In this document: positions 25,501 to 37,200 of the stretch, piece by piece
How positions within the stretch are numbered: position 1 is the first letter of the stretch
How the letters are laid out: every line of letters starts with the position of its first letter
From: Eumeta japonica
Lineage: Eukaryota > Arthropoda > Insecta > Lepidoptera > Psychidae
Direction of reading: 5' to 3'
DNA: 64,000 nt
Assembly (NCBI GenBank): GCA_005406025.1
Contig: BGZK01000016.1
Span: forward strand, 992,001 to 1,056,000
Made by a program: the position numbers and the translations under genes
The notes under the pieces: model-generated
The model's database searches: none
Told to the model about the DNA's origin: nothing
What the model saw: only the letters and a program-made list of their open reading frames with translations

Positions 25501-26835
25501 CCCTCGGACACCAAAAAAGTTTGTTAATTTTGGATGTAGAGATTGAGTTGATGACACAGCTTAACGATAACATTTTATTTGTATTTTTCTATTTTTTCTC
25601 TAAATTACGGTGTTTAAGAACGTAAATTAAAAAAATACTAATAAAATAGTAATTGTATTAAATTGACTCTAATTTTTCCGTTATTGTAATAAATAATAAC
25701 ATTAAATATTTCCCTTCGTCTGAGAAAGTCAAGCGCGTTTAATGTGAATTTATTTGAGAAAAAACAATGAAAACCATAAAATGTGGTTTATGAGAAAATT
25801 ATTAACCTCGTTAAAACTAATGTTGTATACGATCTGAAAAACAGAAATGAAATCATACTTCCACCATTCCGCATCGAGCGTGACCAAAATAAAACGATTT
25901 GTCAAAGACAAATTTTGCAATAGACAAGAACGGAAAATGTTTTACTTATATTTGTAGAAAATTTTTAAAATTAATGATGAAAAATTTATAAACTGAAATT
26001 ATTGACGGTCTCGAATTCGGACTATAATGAAAGATGAAAACTTCTTAGAAGGCAATACTATCGTGGAACCTGCAGAGTGGAGTAAATTTGTATCAGAAAT
26101 ATTTTTTTGGTAAACACAAAGCACTAAACGGTAGATAAAACCGTTCAAAACGTGCTGAAAATCTTTGAAAGTTTTGCTTAAAATAGGAGTATAAAATACA
26201 CTTTCTGCATAGGCATCTTAATTTCCCGATAACTAAGAAAATTACAAGGAGGAATGAAAAAAATGCTTTTCTCAGTATTTGAGATAGATGGAAGAAAGGT
26301 ATTAAGGCCGGTGGGATAGTCACCAGTAGACCGAACAAAAACGTGTTTCACAAAGTACCCATAAAAGGCAATCTTTTGAGAGATATTTCTTAAAAATAAT
26401 ATTTTTTCAATATTTTTTCGTTTTTGTTTAATAAATGAAATATCTTTGGGATTAATGAAATTTAAGAATTAAATAAAAAAAGAATTTTGATATTTAATTT
26501 TCGAGTTGAATACGAAAATATCTAAAATGTATAAATAAATAGAGCCAATTTTCAAAAACTGTGCTTGCTCATTGAATGTTCCTAACATCACTCAAATATC
26601 AAAGGCAAAAAAATCACTGTTCGTTGTGTAATTATTTTAGTGGAAAATGATGCCAACGCATTGGCCCTCCATGGATTATAACCAGCGGAGAAAAAAATGT
26701 GAAATGTGTTACCAAAGCCAATGGTAACTCTTTCGACATTTCAATTCATTACATTACAATAATCTTAGATAGATTACAACGCTTTAGAGCCAAGTTTGTG
26801 TTACATTTACTTATATTTAAGTATAATATTTAAAA
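25500..26835. other. AT-rich non-coding DNA
   Basis: Nothing recognised. The - strand frame 26093-26338 is Phe/Leu-rich and without motif. Confidence 0.4.
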
Positions 26836-26838
26836 AAA

Positions 26839-27557
26839 AACTGGTTAAGTGCTAGTTCGACTCGCATACTAAGGGTTCCGTACCACCGTCATATTTTTTA
26901 AAATAGTTAAAAAGCAAAATTGAGAAAAGATAATGACATAATATTGAAAATCAATTCTAATTCAATTAGAAAGTGACTAAAATTTTTGCAGCAAATCGTA
27001 AACTAATATGCAATGTTTTAAAAAATATGCGTGAGGCCACTCGCACGTGTTCCTTATCCAAGGAGGTATAGGTGATTAATTATGAATTCAAAATTGAAAT
27101 GTATGATATGTATTTAGGTACCTTTTGTGTTCCTACCGCGCGCGAGGTTAAGTTTAGCTCAACAGCGAGTGCGAAAGGTTTACTTCATTGCCCGAGTTCG
27201 ATAATTTTATTTTTAACACAATAGTACGATAAAACTATTTTACCGAATGAGTGAAAAGTACATTTTACTCTACGTGTATACGCGCTTAATTTTATTACTC
27301 ACTAGCGACCCGCTCCAGCTTCGCACGAGTGCAACTTAGAAAAGACATAAAAAAATCACGTTCCCTGAATGGGGACGCACTTCAATTTTTAACTTTATTT
27401 TATTTATTTATTATTTATTCTTATTGCGGCCATAGTAATACATACTCTCTTAAAAATTTAAGTCTCAAACGAAATAGCCCTGTGGCAGACGGATGGACAG
27501 CGGACGCTTAGTAATAGGGTTCTGTTAGCGGCCTTTGGCTACGGAACCGTAAAAAGG
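26839..27557 (+). mobile_element. Dispersed lepidopteran-type repeat bounded by GGGTTCCGTACC / GGCTACGGAACC
   Basis: The left end is ACTGGTTAAGTGCTAGTTCG, then ACTCGCATACTAAGGGTTCC, then GTACC. The right end has CAGACGGATGGACAGCGGAC, GCTTAGTAATAGGG and GGCTACGGAACCGTAAAAAGG. The ends are partly inverse to each other and the order matches a non-autonomous repeat abundant in Lepidoptera. A second repeat start, TAGCGACCCGCTCCAGCTTC followed by GCACGAGTGCAACTTA, sits inside at 27303-27340. Confidence 0.6.
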
Positions 27558-27794
27558 CTCAAAGAGCTTATTCTCGGTTCTTCTTTTATTTTCATTTCCG
27601 AACTGATAGTAAATTAATTCTGATTTTCATTAAGAGAGTTCAATATCTCATATTGAATAAAAAACGAATTTTTATTCTTCTATTTTTCATTATTTTTATA
27701 TACTAGTATTTTATTCTTATCATACATTTGTATATTGATTTATTTATTATTATATTATAGAGTGCTTAGTAAATAAAATTATTTTCCCTTTTTA

Positions 27795-28125
27795 TCTTGT
27801 ACTGCGGTAGAGCCAAACTGTGGCCGACTCGGCTACAACCCAAAAATGGGAAGATTAGACCGGTGTGATATCACATTCTCACAGAAAACAGACGTGAAGT
27901 AGCAACTTCCGCTGTTGTATTTCGTTCAGTAATTGAGACTTCCGGTGGCCCACTCTTCATCATTCCTACATAAGTGCGATCTCCCTCCTATCAGGCATCC
28001 TATTTCTTCCCGAGAGGCCGGTTACGCTGCGGGGTCTCTTTTTAGACTGTGAACGTCCACGGGTGGTAGCGATCATCTACTATCTGATGGTTCGCCTGCT
28101 CGTTCCTCAAATATGCTATAAGAAA
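27795..28125 (+). mobile_element. SINE/MITE-like lepidopteran repeat abutting exon A
   Basis: CCGGTGTGATATCACATTCT, then CACAGAAAACAGACGTGAA, then CTTCCGGTGGCCCACTC, and finally GGTGGTAGCGATCATCTACT followed by ATCTGATGGTTCGCCTGCTC. I recognise this order as a repeat of about 300 bp that is very common in moths and butterflies. Reverse-oriented relatives lie at 49960-50180 and 37085-37205. Its 3' end falls about 50 bp before the splice acceptor at 28175. Confidence 0.7.
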
Positions 28126-28175
28126 TTGTTAATCACAAAAAGTTACATGAAAAACTAAATTTTTGTTTGTAATAG

Positions 28176-28243
28176 GTGGCGGCAAAGAACACTTCTCAGA
28201 AGAAAAGTCAGAGCACGCTGAACATGGGAAGAAGGCCTATGAG
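28176..28243 (+). CDS. Coding exon A of the histidine-rich gene (N-terminal part of mature protein)
   Basis: The acceptor is ...TTTGTAATAG at 28175 behind a T-rich tract, and the donor is GAG|GTAAGTT at 28244. The exon is 68 nt: two bases finishing a split codon, then 22 codons reading GGKEHFSEEKSEHAEHGKKAYE less the split residue. It ends in phase 0. The preceding exon must therefore end with one extra base; a G would make a third glycine. GGKEH is the usual-looking start of the mature region in this family, so the missing upstream exon should encode the signal peptide. A SINE-like repeat ends only about 50 bp before the acceptor. Confidence 0.82.
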
Positions 28244-31200
28244 GTAAGTTCATGGAGATTGAATTTGTGGTTTAGAATGCACGAATGATAAATGCAATTC
28301 TAACTCGTTATATATTAAACGTCGCTCTACGTAGAGTTTTGTAAGAGAAAGTGTTCTAAAATAAAACCACTATAATTCGTTTTGACTTATTAAATCTTCA
28401 ATAAAATTGCAATGAATATTGTTAAGATGGATTTGCTGGAAATTAAAAAAAAATACCAGGTTAAAAAAGCTGTAAGGTTATTAAAATAATACAGAGTTCT
28501 GTGATTGTTACTGTTGTAACTATCTGATTTAAATCAGCCTACTGTTGACGCACACATCACGTTGCTAACGGTCGTTGTCACCAGCGCCAGGACAAAGTTC
28601 TCGACTGGCGAATTAATGTAGTCTGTGATTCAGGAAACCAGTGCTTTGATTGAGCTTAATTACCGTCTGATTCGAGGGAGACACTGCTAACCACTTAGCC
28701 GCCATCAGCACATTGCTTAAACAAAATTGACAGAACTGTTTTAAATGAGTGAAAAGTATTCTTAAAAATCATGTAGAATATGTTTACTAGACAACAAAAT
28801 ATATATAAAACTGTCGTCCATGACGCTGATTGAGAAATATAGATTTATCAAGTCTTTTATTAATGTAAGTTAGTATGAACTTAAAGAACCCTAAATTTGT
28901 TTTCAGATTTTTAGTATCGCTTTTTCCACAATAAGCTACTTTGATATTATAATGAATTTTTGATTAATAAACAAACGGAACTTTAAATGTTGCAACTGTA
29001 AAAATTAATCACTTGTGGGTTAGTCAGTGTGTATACTACAGATATTGCTTACACACATTATTTGTCTTTTATTTAATTTTATTGAAATTTGTCCTAAATT
29101 TTTAATATGCAAACAACACGAAACATAATTTATGTACATAAAAGAGTACATATCAACATGTATATCAACGCATAGCCCAAACTGCCAAGTCTAGAAATTT
29201 GAAATTTTGTATAAAGGTTCGTGTTTTAACATAGGCGAGCACTAAGAAAAGATTTGTTGAAATTTTAACCATAGGGGATGAAAAAGGTTAAAAAACTGTT
29301 GTATGAAAAATTTAAATCGTTGAAGCTATCGATGCGAAATTCAACATTTTAATAACTTAGACAAAAAATAATAATTACATACATTGTTTTCCTTTCAAGC
29401 TGACCCTGAGGGGGTAAGTAGTGAAATATTGTATGGAAAATCGAAACCGATAAAGCTATTCATCTCAAAATTTAGGTTTTAGCTAACTCTTATTCATAAA
29501 AAACAACGACATATATAGTTTTTTTTAAATAACCCTGAAAGGCGTGAAATCAGCGTTAACAATTTTATATGGAAAAACGAAACCGTTGAAACTATTGATC
29601 CCAAAATTTATGTTTTAGCTACTAATTACAAATTAAAAATAATGCCATTTTTGAAATAAAACTTTAAGAAGGTGAAATAAAACATAAAATTTTGTATTTA
29701 AAATGAAACCGCTTTGTATTTTGTACGCTACTTTATTGTGTGTTTAAACCATTTATTCCATTGCTATGAAATTGGCTATATGTCGTACACGTAAATGAGA
29801 CGTTTTTTTTTAAAAAAAACTCAGCTTCTTCTTTTGGCTTGGCTGAATTTTTAAAATTTTCCACTCATAGAAAGTCACGCTACTCCCAATTTATAGCCCA
29901 AATTTTACTTTGATGCTACTACTATAATTTGTTACGTCTTAGTCCAAATCAGAACCGTGACCGGTAGCGAAATTGAAATTGCACATTGGACGAAAAATAG
30001 AATTGAACGTCAGTGGATTGAACTTGAAGATGGACCGGGGTCGAAACCGAACGTGGGATTAAAATTAGAATTAAGAGCGAGACCGGAACCGGAATTAGAA
30101 GCAGCACTGAGACCAAACTTTAAAGCGGGACCGAGATTAGAGTCGGGAACGCTATAGCGAGTGGAATCTTGATTACGTGACGGACCGATATACGAGATGA
30201 AGAGATTAGTTTTATGTCAACGCGGGTGGAGCGGCGGGCGAACGCTAGTATACAATATACGTGAAGATGTCATTTAATATGACTAAAATGAATAAAATAT
30301 GAATAAAATTACAAAATTGTTACTCCGGCATAAAAATTTTCCGCTAAAATAATACGCTTTAAAACTAATATCCTATAGCGAGTAATTTTTGATCAAAGCA
30401 TAAATTAATTATACTTTCAATATAAACCTTCAAAATGGCAGAACGACATTACGTGTTAAACATAAATCATTCCCGCATCTCTGTCCATGTACTCGTGTAC
30501 GGCAATAGCCGTCCCACAACCCCCTGCTCCCTCCACAAAAACGGAATTGCGCACGCGTCCGTCTGCTCGTATCCTCCCGCGGTATCGACGGAGCATAAAT
30601 ATCACGTGACAGCGCTGTCGGCCCAAAGCTCCCGCCGTCACTCCGCCTTATCCCGGCTGGCGTCTTTCGTCATGTGCCATTTGCCGCTTAAACGCGATGT
30701 TTACGTGGGCACGGTCAAGTGCGAGGGCGGTCCGCCCCGTCCGGAATTCCGCAATAGAACGTAGTCACATCGGGACAAATTTTATACCTATTTTAACATG
30801 TTAAGAAAATACGACGAAAAAGAATCTTTATTTTAACGAAAATATAAATGTGTAGTATATTAAACGTAAAGCGCTATGTTACACAATTCGATAGTGGTCT
30901 TGTTGACTTTGGTAATTAAGTGGTTTAAGGAAAATTCAATATGAACGGCTCTGTGAGTAAGCACTTTTTGAAAATTCATACTGGTTATTTCTTTTATCAA
31001 TATTTTCATATACAATCCAAAAAAGCAATGTTAAAAACATTTTTGAAGTGAAAACTTCTTTAAGAGCGTTGGACATTTTTGAGATGAGAAAAAACCATTG
31101 AACTCGCGACACTGTTACCGTTACCGTAACCGACACCTTTGTACATAAGTATCTACATATATTAGCCCCGTTTATACGAGAGTTGAGTTTGCGTTGAAAG

Positions 31201-34200
31201 ACATTGATAACACAACTATACATAATATAAGCATGTATTGTGCATATACGTATAACGTAGATAAATATTCATGTCGGAACGTTTTGTACTGTATTTCTAA
31301 ATTTACATTTTAAGCAATAGATTGCAATTTTTGTATGTAAAATAATATGCATTATTTTTAATACAATTTTAATTTAATAGCGCATTAAATTAAAATTGTT
31401 ATATATTTTTTGTAGTAGTTGTTTATAATAATGAATAAAAAACACTCCATTTAAAAGTACTTCCTGCACAATAAAATATTTCCTAACGATTCAAAAAATA
31501 CACACGTAATTGTTCAATTTTTCACTGCTGTCGGCACTCCCGGAGTACCACTGTTTTTTTTTAATGTTTAATTTTCTACATTTGTTAAATTTGCTATCAA
31601 TTAAACTAGTGATACTAAATTTATCACATAAAAGTGAAAACAACGTTAATAGAATATTTATCAGACATATTATAATTCGTTTTTGTGATTTCTTTGAAAG
31701 TCGTATCTTTGTTAGGGCTAGCAGTAACTTGCTGTCACGTGACCACCCCACCGACCTTCATGTCATTCTTCCATCAATTTCATATTTTGATGAAAGCGTT
31801 ATTTGTCTTTTATATTGTAAGCCCCTAATTTGTAACGCAATTTATCGACATGACAAAAAGCGGTTTTTTGGGCTCATAATTGATCCAAGAGTTTTAAGCT
31901 TTTTAGAATCTCTGTACGATTTTCTGATAATTTTTAGCGCTTTATGATTGCCAAAAAAAATAGTCATACTTTTTAAGAAGAAGTTTTTATCTTACATCAG
32001 TATTCCAATTTGAGGATCGTCAAAAGATCCCGTTTTTAATTTTTTTGCGTACTTCATTTTGGAAATTGTCTGTTTACAGATGTATTTAAAACGTTCTCCT
32101 TCTTAGTCTAATGTTTTGACGAATTGTTTTGTCGTGTCTAGCTCGATGTGGAGTGGTAGAATTATGATTTAATTTCTCTCTATCAGCCCATTTACAACGT
32201 TAGCTTTGCCGAGGTTAATATTATTCTAAGTAGCCATATTTTTTGTTATTTACGTTATTCCTTTACTCAACTATCCCAAAGGAAAATAAACCAAAGACGT
32301 TTTAGATGCGCGAAATAAATGCGCATTAAACGCGCTTAACCGTCCCAGATTATTATTGTTGTTGATTATTATTATTAAAGTATATATATTATTGTCAACT
32401 ACAACAACAAAAAAACTAAAGCCAATCTAATATATTATGATCAAGATTGTATATGTTAAGTTTACGTTAAGCAACACTCAAATTCAGGGAAAAATCAGGG
32501 CAACCCATATTTTTTGAGCTGTGTTACTATAATTACACATTTCACAAGGACGATGAGTCATTTGAAAAACGTGTTAAATGATAGTGATATTTGTTTTTGA
32601 TTACGGCAATTTGGTGTTGGACTGAAGGACGATTGCACCAAAAGAAAAAACACAATCATAAACAACAATCGTAAAACTTATCAGATTATTTGTACATTAT
32701 GTTTTAAATGCTACGTTTTATTTAATAATTACTGTTTTATCTTTCTGTACAACGTATCATGAATAAAGTTGGGGAATCAAATTTTCAGTTATTAAATGTT
32801 GAAAGAAAACGTCTAATTTATTTGTTGTCTATGTCACATTCGATTGTAATTACAAGTGTAATAAAATATATCGCTTACATGACACTGATCTACAGTTATA
32901 TGGATCAAATTATAGAATCTAAAAGTGTAAAATAAGGTTTCTTTCTCATTTTATCTTCCTGATTTTAAGAACTGAAGATTCTTCTTTTAATCCCTTGCTA
33001 TATCAATTTATATTTTGATATCATAAGAAACCTTAAGAGATTTTTAATATCCTCATATATTTTTATACCTTGATATAAGATATATCTTTATATCTTGAGT
33101 CTTTTCTATATTTACACAAGTTTTACTCGATCGCTGTTTGACAACGTACGCATTATTTCGTTAAGAATCCATAAATAACGGATGATGAAGTTGTCTAGTT
33201 TTATTATTTGGAATTACCCGGTCACGGAGAGTTTTACATAAGTAAATAAAACAAATATTCACGTAATAACCTAAAACAGAGCGTTTTCAGCACGGGCCGT
33301 TAGCTGTTATCAAAGAGTCGCCGAGTGTTATAATAATCACCACAACGGAGCTTCAAGGAAGGTAAGTTTAACCGTCAAGCTTACTTATGGAGAGTAACTC
33401 GACTGTGTCATTTAATTAAATACAGCCGTACGACGAGATGGCTCTTCGGTTTCGCAGTAAACGCACTGATTCATACAAGTTTATAAGACTACCCTTTCGG
33501 TGTCGGAGATCGGGCTGCGGGGCGTGCGGGGGCGGGGCGGGGCGTCGTCTCCCAAGACGAGTGTTGGCACCTCGGATCCCTCGCTTAAGGGGCCATGAAA
33601 ATGAAATGCGTTTTGTCGGTTCGGCTTTTGTCTTGATCTAGTTGTGACGTGTGTCGATACGATGTTGAGGCTTCCGTTTCCAATTTCAATCGTAATTCTC
33701 GTTTTCATCACAAAGAATGTGTGAAAACAGTAGATAATTCGATAAACATATAGTTTGTCTCTATATGTCTATATTGTCAATACACATGTAGGTATTGCAG
33801 CCACAGAACTTAACGTACACGGAGAATAGTAGTACCTCACAGACCAGTACAGTTGTATTTAAAACGAGCACGCACAGTTCTTCTGTCTTGTCGAAAAGCA
33901 AACTATGGCTCTAAGTGTAAGTATTAGCAGATGATTGGCCGACTATCTATAAGTGAAATCACACATGTGTATGCCGTCTGTATAAAGTACTTATACGGAC
34001 AGGGGGTGCGCATTCTTTCATAATGTTGATAAGTGGAGACGCTAACAGACCTGAAGACGTCTATACTCCAAGGCTTTTCGGTGTTATTAGATCTCGGATG
34101 TGGTCACCGATGAGGTTGCAGCGCCGTTATGGACGGATCGAACTATTTTCCGAGGCAAACAACAAGTATCTTAATTTGACTGAACTTAAAAAATCTTTGG

Positions 34201-37200
34201 TCAATTTTGTCGTGGTCAGGGGATCGATCCTATTGCCTGTTAATCAAAATTTAATACTGTAGTCTTTTAATAATATTATACTTATTTAAAAGAAATTAAG
34301 TTTTGAGTGAATGTGAGTGGAAGACTAAATTTTAATTTATAGAAATTCTTACATAAGGGGAAAGGACCCAAAAATTAAATTAAGTCAGTTCATCTAATTT
34401 CATATTTACAGTATAATAGAAATGTGGCGCTGACGATTTGACCAACATTTATTTTAACACCTAATATTTTATGGAACATTTTTGTGTTTAATAAGTATAT
34501 TTACTCGGAAATGGCAAGTGGCACTAAGTTTCTGGTCAGAGATTTTATACAAAGAGATCATTTAAATGAAAGAAATTCTGAAATAAATAAAAAATATAAT
34601 ATTTTAAGTAAATATTGCATATACTTTTAGTTTCTTATCTCTGTGTCATTATCTGTCAGTATGCTTGTTTACTTATTTAGAAATGAAAGTCTCCTCATAC
34701 TTGTTTTCACATTAAAGATAACATCGCTAATTCGACAGTAGATAAATTATTTATGTATTAATTTTCAACAAATAATCCTAAAAATGAATGAATATTTTGA
34801 TCATAATTTAGTTATAAACTCCTTGACGTTCGAAATTGTTTTGTAGATACGGGTCTAACGAAGGGACTGCTCGACGTCCGAAAAGCGTTAAGTATTTACG
34901 GCTGTAGGGCATTTTCATTCGATTAAAAATATTTTTCAGCGTTCATGGTTCACGCGCAGAAGTGTGGCTCACGTCGAAGGTCCTACTTCGATTTCTAGCT
35001 GACGTAACTGATATAACTTTTAATATATTTTTTATATTATTGTAATAATTTTTTTTGGGTTATAAATAAGCAGCTAACAAAATATTTTTTCTCAAAGCAC
35101 TTACAGTATGACTTTATCGTTGTTGTAACAAATTTTGGAATTCATATTTCCAAAATTTGTCAGTTATAGTTCGTAATAAAATTTACTGATTTTCATGGTT
35201 GTGTGTTTTTGATGTACTATACTACGATTTAGTCCAGGATGTCACACTTCATGAGTTTTTTTCTATGTCGTTAGACCCTAATTGTAAACGAATTATAAAA
35301 ATGCGATCGGATACCAATGAGAGAATATCAACGTAGCGAACAAAACAGTACTAATAATTCTAATAAAATTTTTATTTTTATGATTTTTGTTTAGAGCGCT
35401 CAAATTACTTTATTATATTACTCCACTCAAGCCATGAAAGCTCGTGTGGGCTACGATGTAGATGTCCTAAAAATCTTAAATTTGACGATTCTTATAATGA
35501 CTATGAAGGACATTAAACCTACGACGTTTAGAACTTCTGCGATGTAGCTGATTCGAGCTATTGCCGCTTGCAACTATCCCACGTTAGAACGGCCGGAAAC
35601 ACTCTCAACAAACACGCAACGATATACAATAATCGTCGTTAGTAAACTCCGTATTGTTTCATTTGTTTGTGATCACTTTCTATTGTTCCATTAGTATGAG
35701 GCACACAATTTTCCCTACAACTATTTTGATAGCGTGTTATGATAACGGCACAACTGAACAAAGACACAAACACAGCAGTTGTAATGTCACAATATCGTGA
35801 TTATTTGCAAATTGGCGCAATATCGCCGCTAGTCGCTAGACGAATCATCAATAAGTTGCTTTTGAATCGTAAAATAACAAGTTGGTATTCTGATAGTGCG
35901 TGTATCGAGCAATGAGTTTTTTTAAGGCGATTGATATTGCTTTTTGTCCAGTAAGTACTTCAAACCGCCAATCTTCAGTCCTGGACGGTCGTCAGGATCG
36001 TTAACAGCTCTCCTGAACTGCAAGCTCTTCAATCTAAAAAGAGCAGACCTTAGAAGGGTATGAAAGAATAAAGGAAAATCTCTTACGATAGAAAAACAAA
36101 AAATCTGACAGAGTGGTCGTATTTATTATGAAATTGTCAACACATTTCCAAAAAGTTGAAAACATTTCTAACCACGCGTAATTTTTTGTAAAACTTTCAT
36201 TTTAATCCATGAACTTACGTTTCTCGACAGTCTCTATCTTAAATTTCCGTCACATATATACGTTACGATATATGTCAAGGGCATAAGGTGTTGGGCCACC
36301 TATAGCCAGCAGCGGCCCGGGACCCTCACCAGGTTGTCAGTCCATCCAGTAGACGGCCGTCTCACGCTATAACGTCCAGTCGGTCACCATTCGAGAAACT
36401 TTCATCCCAGGTGGTTATCGATTTTACCAGTGATGTGGCCTGTTTGTTGTCACTTGAACTTACTGATACTGCGTACTATGTCGTTAAGTCGCTTTATTTT
36501 ATAAATTGTCTCGATTCGGATTTTGCCTCGTAGATAAACCCGAGCATGACTTTTTCTATTGCCCGTTACGTAACTCTGAGCTTGATTATGAGATCGACAG
36601 TAACGGACCAAGTCCGACATTTGCATATCATCAAGAGTACCACGTAATCTTCAAACACTTTCATATTTTGATGCTGCAGTATATTGGATTTGAAGATGCC
36701 TAGCAATTATCTGAACGCGACTTAGCCAAGTTGAATTATTCGTGTAACCTCTATATCAAAGTTCAATTCCACATAATCGAATAGCTTTTGCAAGAAGATG
36801 TATTTGTCAACAGCTTTTATTAGAGAGTTATCATCTATTACCGGCATTCAATAAAATTTCTGTATTATTTGCATTTATTTTTAGACCCACTTCTTTAGAA
36901 ATTCCATTTCAGTCTCTGATCATGTCGCGTGGGTTATTAAGCAATTCCACCATTATAACTGTATCGTCAAAAAATCGAAAGTGTATTTGATTTTAGTACT
37001 ACAGTCTTTTCAATTTTCTTTAGTAGCTAATCGAGAGGCAAATGAGCATGCGAGCTACCAAAAAGTGAGTGGTAAACGTCAACCATTGTCACTCACAATC
37101 CATGAGGAGTCACCAGTATGTTGCTGGCTTCTTCCTCAGGCTTAGAATATCTGATGGAGGGGAGAGTGAGGTGAAGGAGAGGGAAGTGAGACACCGGAAC

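Noticed and set aside
31510..31947. 145-codon open frame on the + strand
   Set aside because: Overlaps an antisense open frame, lacks recognisable domains and lies in an intron of AT-rich DNA.
34631..34660. Possible hydrophobic exon (eight codons) between TTTTAG and GTCAGT after the MALS micro-exon
   Set aside because: The acceptor and donor are both weak, and a 12-residue joined leader would be too short for a secretion signal.
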